A stretch of 31,190 bases of DNA from VBCK01 sp035511515 (GCA_035511515.1 DATKFG010000093.1:1-31190); one strand, 5' to 3'. Shown: positions 15,954 to 24,971, counted from the stretch's first letter. The notes: generated by a model from the sequence alone, not told the origin. Translations and numbers: made by a program.

Positions 15954-16781
15954 TCATAAGAAAAGATCGGGCAGTAGATCGCGCGCGCCGGGCACGACCG
16001 CGTAGGAGTCGAAGTCGCTGACGCCGGCGGCGCGCAGCACGTCCTCGTCCAGGAAGAAGTTCCCGCTGGTGGTGCCGGCCGGAGCGCTCAGGATCGCATG
16101 GGCCGCATCAGCGACGATCTGCGGACGGCGGCACTGCTCGGGGCGCACCCCCGGAATCATCTGCAGCGCCGCGGTCAGGATCACGGTCCTGGGCCACAAC
16201 GCGTTGACCCCGATTCCGTACGGGCGCAGCTCCTGGGCGTGGCCCAGCACGCACAGGCTCATGCCGTACTTGGCGATCGAATACGCCACGTGCGGGCCGA
16301 ACCATTCCGGTTTCAGATTCAGCGGCGGCGACAAGGTCAGCACGTGCGGATTGCGCCCCTGCTGGCTCGAGCGCTTCAGGTGGGGCAGGCAGGCCTGGGT
16401 GCACAGATAGGTGCCGCGCAGATTCACGCCCAGCATCAGGTCCAGACGCTTGACGGGCGTTGATTCGGTCCCGGTCAGGCTGATCGCGCTCGCATTGTTC
16501 ACCAGGATGTCGATGCCGCCGAAGCGTTCGACCCCGCGCTGCACCGCATCCAGTACCTGGGCCTCGTCGCGGATGTCGGCCTGCACCGGCAGGCAGGCCC
16601 CGCCGGCCTGCTCGATCTCGTGCGCAGCCGAGTGGATCGTTCCGGCAAGCCTCGGATGGGGCTCGGCCGTCTTGGCCGCGATCACGACATTGGCCCCGTC
16701 GGCAGCCGCCCGCAGCGCAATCGCAAGACCGATGCCGCGCGAGCCGCCGCTGATGAACAGGGTCTTGCCCTTCAGGCTCAT
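15954..16781 (-). CDS. Short-chain dehydrogenase/reductase, HSDL2-like
   Basis: 275 residues of classical SDR fold. The cofactor motif SGGSRGIG is at 11-18, NNAS at 95-98, and the catalytic pair is Tyr167 and Lys171 (YSIAKYG). The active-site serine is in LTLSPPLNLKPEWFGPH (Ser151), a segment characteristic of the hydroxysteroid-dehydrogenase-like 2 group, as is VNALWPRTVILTAA. Its ATG overlaps the thioesterase stop by four bases (ATGA), so translation is coupled. It presumably acts on an acyl-CoA or lipid intermediate (inference from the operon). Its substrate is not known. Confidence 0.87.
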   Translation of the reverse strand: MSLKGKTLFISGGSRGIGLAIALRAAADGANVVIAAKTAEPHPRLAGTIHSAAHEIEQAGGACLPVQADIRDEAQVLDAVQRGVERFGGIDILVNNASAISLTGTESTPVKRLDLMLGVNLRGTYLCTQACLPHLKRSSQQGRNPHVLTLSPPLNLKPEWFGPHVAYSIAKYGMSLCVLGHAQELRPYGIGVNALWPRTVILTAALQMIPGVRPEQCRRPQIVADAAHAILSAPAGTTSGNFFLDEDVLRAAGVSDFDSYAVVPGARDLLPDLFL

Positions 16782-17242
16782 CGGCCTGCCTCCTGCCGGT
16801 CCGCTTTCGGCCACAAAACGAGTTGCGTGCATCGGAACTCGGCGATCGGACGGCCCGATTCCAGATGCGACACGCTCGCGTCCCATACCTGGGTCGTGCG
16901 GCCCTGGTGCAGCGTGCGCGCCTTCGCCACCAGCGATCCGTCGGTGGCGGTACCCAGAAAGTTCGCCTTCAGCTCGATCGTCGTGAAATTGTGCGCTCCC
17001 TGCGGCAGATGCGCGATACACGCGAATCCGCACGCGGTGTCGGCCAGCGCGATGACGGTGGCGGCATGCAGGTACCCGTTCGGGGCCAGCAGCCGTGGCT
17101 CGATCCGCAGCTGCATTTGCAGCGCACCCTCGGCCAGGTCGGCGACCTGAAGCCCCAGCAGCCCCGGCAACCCGGTCCCTGCCCTTTCCTGCAGGACCTT
17201 GACGGTGATTTCCGGTCGCAGCGCCACGGCCGCCGCGTTCAC
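16778..17242 (-). CDS. PaaI-type hotdog thioesterase
   Basis: 154 residues. A hotdog-fold thioesterase with LLAPNGYLHAATVIALADTA, where His59 and Asp68 hold the positions conserved in PaaI/YbgC-like enzymes, followed by NFTTIELKANFLG. It would hydrolyse acyl-CoA thioesters and could relieve CoA trapping in the pathway. The start is GTG at 17242 overlapping the enoyl-CoA hydratase stop (GTGA); the stop in turn overlaps the SDR start. Confidence 0.88.
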   Translation of the reverse strand: MNAAAVALRPEITVKVLQERAGTGLPGLLGLQVADLAEGALQMQLRIEPRLLAPNGYLHAATVIALADTACGFACIAHLPQGAHNFTTIELKANFLGTATDGSLVAKARTLHQGRTTQVWDASVSHLESGRPIAEFRCTQLVLWPKADRQEAGR

Positions 17243-18018
17243 GAGAACTTCGAAAAATCGGGTTTGCGGCGTTCAACGAAAGCTTCAAACGCCTCGCGCG
17301 CCTCGGGCCTCGCGATCAGCCGCTGCAGCGCCGCATTTTCGTCGGCGATCGCCCTGGCGACGGCCTGGCTCCAGACCGATTTCATCAGACGCTTGGTCTC
17401 GCGCACCGACTCGGGCGGCAGGCGGCACAGGCGGGCGCACTGCTTGCCGGCGTAATCGAGCACCTCGCCGGGCGGCAGGATGCGATTGACCAGGCCCATT
17501 TCGAGCGCCTCCTCGGCCGACAGCGGGTCGCCCAGCATCAGCTTTTCGGCGGCGCGGTGATACCCGGCTGTCAGCGGAAGCAGCAAGCTCGATGCGAACT
17601 CGGCGCACAGCCCCAGGTGCACGAACGGAAACGAAAACTGGGAGTCGTCCGCGCAGTAAACCAGGTCGCCGTGCAGCAGCAGCGTGGCACCGATCCCCAC
17701 CGCTACGCCATTGACGGCCACCACGACCGGCTTGGCGGCGCCGGACAGCGCCGCCATGAAGCGGAACACGGGCGCGTCCGCGTCCCGCGGGGGTCGCCGC
17801 AGGAAGTCTTCGACGTCGTTGCCCGCCGTGAACACGTCGGGCTGCCCGTGCAGCAGGATCGCGCGCACCGAAGCGTCCGCCTCCGCGGCAGCGAAGGCCT
17901 CGCACAGCGCCGCGTACATCTCCTCCGTGATCGCGTTCTTGCGCTGCGGCCGCGCGAGCTGGATGCGCGCGACCGCCTCGGCCGTTTCGGTCAGGATCGT
18001 GGGGCCCGCCACGCCCAT
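17239..18018 (-). CDS. Enoyl-CoA hydratase/isomerase family protein
   Basis: 259 residues of crotonase fold. The first oxyanion-hole segment is FTAGNDVEDF (63-72), and the second is VNGVAVGIGATLLLHGDLVY (102-121). The acidic residue is Glu140 in FVHLGLCAEFASSLLLP. The first of the two glutamates of classical hydratases is not evident (the segment reads SFPFVHLG). This single-acid layout is shared with PaaG/ECI-like isomerases, so a double-bond isomerase is as likely as a hydratase. The start is ATG at 18018, 3 nt after the thiolase stop. It would complement the hydratase domain of the fused protein encoded upstream. Confidence 0.88.
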   Translation of the reverse strand: MGVAGPTILTETAEAVARIQLARPQRKNAITEEMYAALCEAFAAAEADASVRAILLHGQPDVFTAGNDVEDFLRRPPRDADAPVFRFMAALSGAAKPVVVAVNGVAVGIGATLLLHGDLVYCADDSQFSFPFVHLGLCAEFASSLLLPLTAGYHRAAEKLMLGDPLSAEEALEMGLVNRILPPGEVLDYAGKQCARLCRLPPESVRETKRLMKSVWSQAVARAIADENAALQRLIARPEAREAFEAFVERRKPDFSKFS

Positions 18019-18021
18019 GGC

Positions 18022-19215
18022 TCAGACGCGCTCGAAAATGCCAGCGGCGCCCATGCCGGTGCCGACGCACATCGTGACCATGCCGTACTTCAATCCTTGA
18101 CGGCGCAGGCCGTGCACGACCGTGGCCGAGCGCACCGCGCCGGTTGCCCCGAGCGGATGACCCAGCGCGATCGCGCCGCCCATCGGATTGACCTTCGAGC
18201 GGCTCAGCCCCAGCTCGTTGATCACCGCCAGCGACTGGGCCGCGAACGCCTCATTGAGCTCGATCCAATCGATATCGTCCAGCTTCAGGCCCGCGATGCG
18301 CAGCGCGGCCGGGATCGCTTCCTTCGGGCCGATCCCCATGATCTCGGGGGCAACGCCGCGCACCGCGAAGGACACGAAGCGCGCCAGCGGCGTCAGGTTG
18401 TAGCGCTTCAGCGCGGCCTTGCTGACCAGGATCAGCGCGGCGGCGCCGTCCGAGGTCTGCGAGCTGTTGCCGGCGGTGACGCTGCCGCGGGCCGCGAACG
18501 CCGGCTTCAGCCTGGCCAGCGCCTCCACGTTGGTATCGGGGCGCGGGCCTTCGTCCAGCGTGAGCGAGCGTTTCCTGGTCTCCAGCTCGCGCGAGGCCAG
18601 GTTCGCGATCTTCTCGACCACTTCGAACGGCGTGATCTCATCGCCGAACTCGCCCGCCTTCTGCGCAGCGATGGCGCGCCGGTGCGAGATCAGCGCGAAT
18701 TCGTCCTGGTCCTCGCGCGACACCTTCCATTGCTGCGCGACCTTCTCCGCCGTGATGCCCATGCCGAACGCGATGCCCACGTTCTGGTCGGCCTCGAAGA
18801 TGTGCGGATTGAACGAGGGCTTGTTGCCCGCCATCGGCACCATGCTCATCGATTCGACGCCGCCGGCCAGCATCACATCGGCCTCGCCCACCTGGATCCG
18901 GTTGGCCGCGATCGCCACCGCGCTCAGGCCCGAGGCGCAGTAGCGGTTCACCGTCATGCCGCCCACCGTATCCGGCAGTCCGGCCAGCAGCACGGCGTTG
19001 CGCGCCACGTTCATGCCCTGCTCGGCCTCGGGAAAAGCGCAGCCGATCACCGCGTCCTCGATTGCGGCAGGCTCCAGCGACGGCACCTTGGCGACCGCGC
19101 CGCGAATGGCCGCCACCAGCAGGTCGTCCGGGCGGACGGTGCGCAAAGCTCCCCGGGGCGCCTTGCCCACCGGAGTGCGCGTGGCTGCCACGATAAAAGC
19201 GTCCTGGTTCGACAT
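18022..19215 (-). CDS. Acetyl-CoA C-acyltransferase (3-ketoacyl-CoA thiolase)
   Basis: 397 residues, normal for the family. The nucleophile Cys93 is in MTVNRYCASGLSAV, NEAFAAQ is at 321-327, His353 in GGAIALGHPLGATGA, and the second cysteine Cys383 in MCVGTGMGAAGIFE. It carries out the thiolytic step of beta-oxidation. ATG at 19215 (MSNQDAFIVAATRTPVGK) is favoured because GGGAG lies eight bases upstream; an ATG at 19224 abuts that same site. It lies 16 nt after the fused hydratase/dehydrogenase gene and 3 nt before the next hydratase. Confidence 0.93.
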   Translation of the reverse strand: MSNQDAFIVAATRTPVGKAPRGALRTVRPDDLLVAAIRGAVAKVPSLEPAAIEDAVIGCAFPEAEQGMNVARNAVLLAGLPDTVGGMTVNRYCASGLSAVAIAANRIQVGEADVMLAGGVESMSMVPMAGNKPSFNPHIFEADQNVGIAFGMGITAEKVAQQWKVSREDQDEFALISHRRAIAAQKAGEFGDEITPFEVVEKIANLASRELETRKRSLTLDEGPRPDTNVEALARLKPAFAARGSVTAGNSSQTSDGAAALILVSKAALKRYNLTPLARFVSFAVRGVAPEIMGIGPKEAIPAALRIAGLKLDDIDWIELNEAFAAQSLAVINELGLSRSKVNPMGGAIALGHPLGATGAVRSATVVHGLRRQGLKYGMVTMCVGTGMGAAGIFERV

Positions 19216-19231
19216 GCTCGCCATCTCCCGT

Positions 19232-21652
19232 TCAGTTTCGTACCGCCTTGCCGGACTGCATCATGCCCATCATGCGCTCCTGGGACTTCGGGTGCGCCAG
19301 CAGCTTGACGAAGTGCTGCCGCTCCAGATCCAGCAGCCACTGTTCGTCCACCAGCGATCCGGCCTCGACGTCGCCCCCGGTCAGCACCTCGGCGATCGAG
19401 CTGGCGATCAGGAAGTCGTGCTCGCTGATCATTGCCCCTTCCTTCAGGTTCACCAGTTGCGCCTTGATCGTGGCGGCGCCGGTACGGCCGGCCACCGGGA
19501 ACGCTTTGACGCGCAGCGGCGGGCGATAGCCGACCGCCTGCATCGCGAAGGCCTGACCGACCGCGGTCCAGAGCAGCTCGTAGGGGTTGAAAACGATCGT
19601 GTCGCCGTCGGTCAGATAACCCATCGTGCGCGCTTCCGGCGCTGACTTGGAAACATTGGCCATCGCGGTGTTCTGGAACCAGGCCCGCAGGAACGGCACC
19701 AGATCGGAGCTGCCCGCCGCGCGGGCGGCATTGGCGGCCCGCAGCGCGCCCTCCTTCAGACCTCCGGCACCCGGAATCAGGCCGACTCCGATCTCGACCA
19801 TCCCGATGTAGCTTTCCAGGCAGGCGACGCGGCGCGCACAGTGCAGCAGCAGCTCGCAGCCGCCGCCCAGTGCCAGCCCCTGCACCGCGGCCACCACGGG
19901 CACCTGCGCGTATTTGACGCGCATGAAGGTCTGCTGCAGCTTGGCCTCTTCGGCCCCGATCGCTTTGGGCCCCCCGCTCATGAATACCGGCAGCATCGCC
20001 TTCAGGTCGGCGCCCGCCGAGAACGGCTCGCCGTTCGACCAGATCACCAGCGCGCGCCCCTGCTCCTCGGCCAGGTCGAGCGCGCGCTGCAGCCCCGCGA
20101 CCACGCCCGGGCCGAGCACGCGCATCCTGGTGCGGATCGAGAAAATCAGCACGTCGCTCACGTGCGTCTGCTCGAAGCGCCACAGCCGGCACGACTCGTC
20201 CGAAAAGAGCGTAACGCCGGCATCGTCGGGGGTGCGGGCGCCTTCGCCGATCAGCGCAGCGCGGAACAGCTGCCTGGCGTACACCGGAAGATCGGTGCGC
20301 GGCTCGAACCGGCTGCGCGCCGGATTCCAGGACCCCTGCGGCGTGTGCACCCCGCCGGCGTCGGCAACCGGACCCTTCAACACCCACGGCGGCAACGGCG
20401 CCCGGCTCAGCGCCTCGCCGCGCTCGATGTCCTGCGCGACCGACTCGGCCACGCGCTGCCAGCCGGCCGCCTGCCAGGTCTCGAAGGGACCCGTCTCCCA
20501 GCCGAAGCCCCAGCGCAGCGCGAAATCGATGTCGCGCGCGCTTTGCGCGATCTCGCCCAGGTGCACCGCGATGTAATGGAACATGTCGCGGAAGATCGAC
20601 CACAGGAAGCGCGCCTGCGGATGATCGGTCTGGCGCAGCAGCTTCAGGCGCTCGCCCGCATCGGCGGTCTTCATGATTCGGACCACCAGGTCGTCGGCCT
20701 TGCCGGCGCTTTCCACGTAATCGGAGCGGCCCGGATCGAGCACCTTGATCACGCGCCCTTCCTTCCGATAAAAGCCGGCGCCGGTCTTCTGTCCCAGCGC
20801 TCCTTTCTCGACCAGGGCCTGCACCACCGGCGGAATGGCATACACGGAAGCGAACGGATCGCGCGCCGGCGGCAGCGCCTGCTGCATGGTGCGGATCACG
20901 TGCGCCATCGTATCGAGCCCGACCACGTCGGCGGTGCGGAAGGTAGCGCTCTTGGCGCGCCCCAGCCGGGTGCCGGTCAGGTCATCGACCACGTCGTAGG
21001 CGAGCCCGTACTTGGACGCCTCGTGAATGGTCGCCAGCATGCCGAACACGCCGACCCGGTTGGCGATGAAATTCGCAGTGTCCTTCGCGCGCAGCACGCC
21101 CTTGCCCAGCGTGCTGGTGAGGAAGGTTTCCAGTTGATCGAGCACGTCGGCCGCGGTGGAGGCGGTCGGCACCAGCTCGACCAGGTGCATGTAGCGCGGC
21201 GGATTGAAGAAGTGCACGCCGCAGAAGCGCGACTTCAGTGCCCGCTCGAGCGGCTCCGACAGGCTGCTGATCGACAGCCCGGAGGTGTTGGTCGCCAGGA
21301 TCGCGTGGGGTGCGATGTGCGGCGCGATCTTCCTGTACAGGTCGAGCTTCCAGTCCAGCCGCTCGGCGATCGCCTCGATCACCAGGTCGCACTCGGAAAG
21401 GCGCGCCAGGTGCTGCTCGTAGTTGGCCGGCTCCAGGTACTGGGCCTCGTCTTTGAGCGCGAGCGGCGCGGGGCTGAGCCGGCCCAGGTTCTCGATGGCC
21501 TTGAGCGCGATGCCGTTGCGGTCGGGCGATTTTTCGTCCGCCAGGTCGAACAGCAGCGCCGGTACCCGGGCGTTCACGCAGTGCGCCGCGATCTGCGCGC
21601 CCATCACGCCGGCGCCCAGGACCGCGACCTTCCTGATCGCAAGTTGTTTCAT
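19232..21652 (-). CDS. Fused 3-hydroxyacyl-CoA dehydrogenase / enoyl-CoA hydratase
   Basis: 806 residues with the dehydrogenase first and hydratase last, the reverse of E. coli FadB. The NAD-binding motif VLGAGVMGAQIAAH is at 11-24. The catalytic His147 (GVHFFNPP) and Glu159 (MHLVELV) are in place, followed by a 3HCDH C-terminal domain (about 195-400). The crotonase part starts near 485, with SAGADL (545-550), ALGGGCEL (594-601) and acids Glu620 (MVEIGVGLIPGAGG) and Glu634. It catalyses steps two and three of beta-oxidation. The start is ATG at 21652 with GGGGAG upstream. It lies 40 nt after the acyl-CoA dehydrogenase and 16 nt before the thiolase, its functional partner. Confidence 0.94.
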   Translation of the reverse strand: MKQLAIRKVAVLGAGVMGAQIAAHCVNARVPALLFDLADEKSPDRNGIALKAIENLGRLSPAPLALKDEAQYLEPANYEQHLARLSECDLVIEAIAERLDWKLDLYRKIAPHIAPHAILATNTSGLSISSLSEPLERALKSRFCGVHFFNPPRYMHLVELVPTASTAADVLDQLETFLTSTLGKGVLRAKDTANFIANRVGVFGMLATIHEASKYGLAYDVVDDLTGTRLGRAKSATFRTADVVGLDTMAHVIRTMQQALPPARDPFASVYAIPPVVQALVEKGALGQKTGAGFYRKEGRVIKVLDPGRSDYVESAGKADDLVVRIMKTADAGERLKLLRQTDHPQARFLWSIFRDMFHYIAVHLGEIAQSARDIDFALRWGFGWETGPFETWQAAGWQRVAESVAQDIERGEALSRAPLPPWVLKGPVADAGGVHTPQGSWNPARSRFEPRTDLPVYARQLFRAALIGEGARTPDDAGVTLFSDESCRLWRFEQTHVSDVLIFSIRTRMRVLGPGVVAGLQRALDLAEEQGRALVIWSNGEPFSAGADLKAMLPVFMSGGPKAIGAEEAKLQQTFMRVKYAQVPVVAAVQGLALGGGCELLLHCARRVACLESYIGMVEIGVGLIPGAGGLKEGALRAANAARAAGSSDLVPFLRAWFQNTAMANVSKSAPEARTMGYLTDGDTIVFNPYELLWTAVGQAFAMQAVGYRPPLRVKAFPVAGRTGAATIKAQLVNLKEGAMISEHDFLIASSIAEVLTGGDVEAGSLVDEQWLLDLERQHFVKLLAHPKSQERMMGMMQSGKAVRN

Positions 21653-21692
21653 TGTTCTTCTCTCCCCTGCCGGTCCGTCGCCCGCCAACCCG

Positions 21693-23498
21693 TCAGAACA
21701 GTTCCGCCTCCAGCTCCATCAGGTTCTTCGCCCCCGAGCGAGCGGCCCGAATATGGTAAGCGGTCTCCGGCAGCAGCCGCTGGACATAAAAGCGGGCCGT
21801 GGCCAGCTTGGCGCGGTAGAACGGATCCGCACCGGCCGCGCCGAGCCGATCGAGCGCGACGCGGGCCATTTTTGCCCAGAAGTAGGCAAACACCAGGTGC
21901 CCGATCACGCGCAGGTAGCTCACGGCCGCGGCGCCCACCTCCTCCGGGTTGCCCATCGCCTTCATCCCGATTTCCATCGTCAACTTCTGCACCTTGTCGC
22001 CGAGATCGGCCAGCGGCGTGACGAACTCGTTCATCTCGACCGAGCTGCCGTGCTCGGAGATGAAATCCTGCACCAGCTTGCCGAACGCGCGCAGCTTGGC
22101 GCCGTTGTCCATCAGTACCTTGCGGTAAAGCAGGTCGAGCGCCTGGACTGCGTTGGTGCCCTCGTAGATCATGTTGATCCGGGCATCGCGCAGCAGTTGC
22201 TCCATGCCCGACTCGTGGATGTATCCGTGTCCGCCGAACACCTGCAGGCATTGCGAGACGCCGTCGAATGCATTGTCGGTCAGGAACGCTTTGGCAACGG
22301 GCGTCATCAGGGCCATCATGTCGGCGGCGAACTGGCGCTCCGACGCCTCCGGATGGTGGTGCTGCTGGTCGGCCATCAGCGCCAGCCAATAGGAGAACGC
22401 GCGACCACCCTCGGCCCACGCACGCGCGGTCAGCAGCGAGCGGCGCACATCTCCATGCACGATGATCGGATCGGCCGCCTTGTCGGACTTGGTGCCGGGC
22501 GCGAGGCTGCGACCCTGCACCCGTTCCTTCGCATACGCGGCCGCATTCTGATACGCGGCCTCGGTCAGCCCCAGGCCCTGCACGCCGACCGCCAGGCGCG
22601 CGCCGTTCATCATCACGAACATCGCGTTCAGGCCGCGGTTCGGCTCGCCAACCAGCCAGCCGGTGGCGCCCTCGAACACGATCTGGCAGGTCGAGTTGGC
22701 GTGGATGCCCATCTTGTGCTCGATGCCGCCGCAGTACAGCGCGTTGCGGGCGCCGATGCGCGCCGCCGCCCCGTCGCCCTGCGGCAGGAACTTGGGCACG
22801 ACGAACAGCGAGATGCCCTTGGTTCCGGCCGGCGCCCCGGGCAGGCGCGCCAAAACCAGGTGAACGATGTTCCCGGCCAGGTCGTGCTCGCCGGCCGAAA
22901 TGAAAATCTTCTGCCCCGTGATCTGGTAGCTGCCGTCGGGCTGCGGCTCGGCGCGCGTGCGCAACAGGCCCAGGTCGGTGCCGCAGTGCGCCTCGGTCAG
23001 GCACATCGTGCCGGTCCATTCGGCCGAAGCCAGCTTGGGCAGGAAGGTGGCCTTCTGCGGCGGCGTGCCGTGGACCAGCAGGCATTCGTACGCGCCCAGC
23101 GTCAGCCCCGAATACATGGTCCAGGACTGGTTCGTCGCGCAGCGCATCTCGTCGAACGCTATCTGCAGCACGTGGGGCAGCGCCTGCCCGCCGTATTCGG
23201 CCTCCGCCGTCAACCCCTGCCAGCCGCCTTCCCGCAGCTGGTCGAACGCGGCCCGGAATCCGTCCGGCGTCTTGACCTCGTGGGTCGTCGCGTCGAAGCG
23301 GCAGCCCTGCTCGTCGCCGCTCAGGTTCAGCGGCAGCAGCACATCGGCGCAGAAGCGTCCGCCCTGCTCGAGCACCTGGTTGACGGTGTCGGCGTCCAGC
23401 TCCTTGAACGGCGGCATCGCCTGCACGAGCTCGACCGCATGCAGAACCTCGTGCAGAACAAACTGCTGGTCGCGCAGCGGGGCCTTGTAGACGGGCAT
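21693..23498 (-). CDS. Acyl-CoA dehydrogenase with C-terminal extension (FadE/DmdC-like)
   Basis: 601 residues, longer than the about 380 of ordinary acyl-CoA dehydrogenases because of an extra C-terminal domain (from about 470). The FAD/substrate region is MCLTEAHCGTDLGLLRT (165-181). The catalytic base is probably Glu446 in INMIYEGTNAVQ. This long subfamily includes 3-methylmercaptopropionyl-CoA dehydrogenase (DmdC) and many medium/long-chain enzymes, so the chain specificity is open. It performs the first, flavin-dependent step of beta-oxidation; an electron-transfer flavoprotein is needed but is not encoded here. The start is ATG at 23498, 14 nt after the tetR stop. Confidence 0.93.
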   Translation of the reverse strand: MPVYKAPLRDQQFVLHEVLHAVELVQAMPPFKELDADTVNQVLEQGGRFCADVLLPLNLSGDEQGCRFDATTHEVKTPDGFRAAFDQLREGGWQGLTAEAEYGGQALPHVLQIAFDEMRCATNQSWTMYSGLTLGAYECLLVHGTPPQKATFLPKLASAEWTGTMCLTEAHCGTDLGLLRTRAEPQPDGSYQITGQKIFISAGEHDLAGNIVHLVLARLPGAPAGTKGISLFVVPKFLPQGDGAAARIGARNALYCGGIEHKMGIHANSTCQIVFEGATGWLVGEPNRGLNAMFVMMNGARLAVGVQGLGLTEAAYQNAAAYAKERVQGRSLAPGTKSDKAADPIIVHGDVRRSLLTARAWAEGGRAFSYWLALMADQQHHHPEASERQFAADMMALMTPVAKAFLTDNAFDGVSQCLQVFGGHGYIHESGMEQLLRDARINMIYEGTNAVQALDLLYRKVLMDNGAKLRAFGKLVQDFISEHGSSVEMNEFVTPLADLGDKVQKLTMEIGMKAMGNPEEVGAAAVSYLRVIGHLVFAYFWAKMARVALDRLGAAGADPFYRAKLATARFYVQRLLPETAYHIRAARSGAKNLMELEAELF

Positions 23499-23512
23499 GT
23501 TCGACTCCTAAT

Positions 23513-24217
23513 TCAGTGCGGCGTGCGGCGCCGGCGCCGGTCGGTGCGGGCTGGTGCGGTGCGCGGCCGGGCCGCATCGATCAGCCGCGCCAGCGCGATG
23601 CGGGCGCGCAGCACGCTCTGGGTCGAGCGCAGCAGACGGGCGTCCTGGTGCAGCATCAGCATCGCGCCGTAGATCTCGAACACCATCTGGTGCGGATCGG
23701 CGTGCCGGTCCAGGTGGCCCTCGCTCTGCGCCAGGCGCACCGCGCGCAACACCTCGCCTTTCCAGCCTTCGACGATCGCCACCAGCGCGTCGTGCAGCGG
23801 CCCCGGACGGTCGTCGTACTCGGAGGCAGCGCCGATCAGGATGCACCCGGCCTCGATCTCCTCGGCCAGCAGCACCAGCCAGTTCTCCAGCAGCGCCCGC
23901 AGGCGCGGCAGCCCGCGCGGACGGGCCACCGCCGGCTGCAGCACGGCCTCGACGAAGCCGGCCGCGTAATGCTTCAGCACCGCAAGCTGCAGTTCCTCGC
24001 GCGAGCCGAAGTGCGAGAACACCCCGCTCTTGCTCATATCCAGCCGCTCGGCCAGGGCTCCGATCGTCAGTCCTTCCAGCCCCTCGCGGCGTGCCATCGC
24101 AAGCGCCTGCTCGATAATGGCGGCCCGGGTGATCTGTCCCTTGCGCGCGGCGCGGACCGGGGCCGCGCCGGATCCGGCGCGGGTCGATAATGAGGCGGTG
24201 GCGGAGCTCGCCGGCAT
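23513..24217 (-). CDS. TetR family transcriptional regulator, probable repressor of the beta-oxidation operon
   Basis: 234 residues. The TetR-type helix-turn-helix spans about 29-75 (ITRAAIIEQALAMARREG, then TIGALAERLDMSKSGVFSHF). The rest is a TetR_C-like ligand domain ending in an Arg/Pro-rich tail. The start is ATG at 24217; the frame is open further upstream but those residues would cover the operator-promoter region. It is the first gene of the operon that continues with acyl-CoA dehydrogenase after 14 nt, so it is probably autoregulated and released by an acyl-CoA. Betaproteobacteria are known to use a TetR regulator called FadP for fatty-acid degradation; this gene may be FadP, but I cannot prove orthology. 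Confidence 0.88.
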   Translation of the reverse strand: MPASSATASLSTRAGSGAAPVRAARKGQITRAAIIEQALAMARREGLEGLTIGALAERLDMSKSGVFSHFGSREELQLAVLKHYAAGFVEAVLQPAVARPRGLPRLRALLENWLVLLAEEIEAGCILIGAASEYDDRPGPLHDALVAIVEGWKGEVLRAVRLAQSEGHLDRHADPHQMVFEIYGAMLMLHQDARLLRSTQSVLRARIALARLIDAARPRTAPARTDRRRRRTPH

Positions 24218-24248
24218 GGTTGCGGGGTGGTCGGGAGCCAAAAAAAAG

Positions 24249-24280
24249 CGAACGTTCGTACGTTTTTGCCGCGTTGTCAA
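24249..24280 (-). promoter_or_regulatory. Promoter -35 element and TetR operator-like palindrome ahead of the beta-oxidation operon
   Basis: On the minus strand TTGACA occupies 24275-24280. The -10 zone is covered by CGAACGTTCG (24249-24258, a perfect 10-base palindrome), which overlaps an AACGT-N4-ACGTT inverted repeat (24251-24264). The site starts about 32 bases before the tetR ATG. This placement would block RNA polymerase, as expected for TetR autorepression. It also lies in the divergent gap with gstA, so gstA could be affected. Confidence 0.6.
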
Positions 24281-24362
24281 GTGCAAGTCGTTTCGCGACA
24301 TGACTTAATTGCGGCGGCTTCGAGGAATACAGTCTCAATCCCGACCTGTGAAGGACATCCCG

Positions 24363-24971
24363 ATGAAACTCTATTACTCGCCTGGCGCCTGTTCACTGTC
24401 GCCCCACATCGTGATGCGCGAAGCCGGCATTCCGGTGCAACTGGCCAGGGTCGACACGCAGACCAGGAAGACAGAGGATGGAACCGATTTCAGGACCATC
24501 AACAGCAAGGGGTATGTGCCGACGCTGGAGTTGCCGGACGGGCAGCGACTGACCGAGGGCACGGCCATCGTGCAGTACCTCGCCGATCAGGTTCCGACGC
24601 GCGGGTTGGCGCCGGCCAACGGAACGTTCGAGCGCGTACGGCTGCAGGAGTGGCTGAACTTCATCGCCACCGAGGTGCACAAACAGTTTTCGACGCTGTT
24701 CGACCCGAAAGCCGAGGACAGCCTGAAAGCGCGCCTGATCGAAAAGGTCGGCGAGCGCTTCGACTGGGTCTGCAAGCAGCTTGGCAGCCGCGAGTACCTG
24801 ATGGGCAGCGGTTTCACGGTGGCAGACGCGTATCTGTACACGATACTGAACTGGACCCGGCACGTCGGCATCGACCTGGCCAGGTGGCCGGTGCTGTCGG
24901 CCTATTCGGCGCGTATCGCGCAGCGTCCGCAGGTGCGCGAAGCGCTCAAAGCCGAGGGCCTGCTGAAGTGA
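24363..24971 (+). CDS. gstA: Glutathione S-transferase, beta class
   Basis: 202 residues. The N-terminal thioredoxin-like domain starts MKLYYSPGACSLSPHIVMRE, with the beta-class catalytic Cys10. The glutathione-binding segments GYVPTLEL and LTEGTAIVQYLAD follow, then a helical C-terminal domain with FTVADAYLYTILNW. The whole length aligns well with E. coli GstA. The protein conjugates glutathione to electrophiles or binds it as a cofactor in the cytoplasm. The start is ATG at 24363 with GAAGGA upstream. It is divergent from tetR and convergent with the TraB-like gene. Confidence 0.92.
   Translation: MKLYYSPGACSLSPHIVMREAGIPVQLARVDTQTRKTEDGTDFRTINSKGYVPTLELPDGQRLTEGTAIVQYLADQVPTRGLAPANGTFERVRLQEWLNFIATEVHKQFSTLFDPKAEDSLKARLIEKVGERFDWVCKQLGSREYLMGSGFTVADAYLYTILNWTRHVGIDLARWPVLSAYSARIAQRPQVREALKAEGLLK

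Noticed and set aside
19841..23672. Two long plus-strand frames opposite the dehydrogenase and fused hydratase genes
   Set aside because: Low-complexity His/Arg/Gln-rich translations antisense to well-conserved enzymes.
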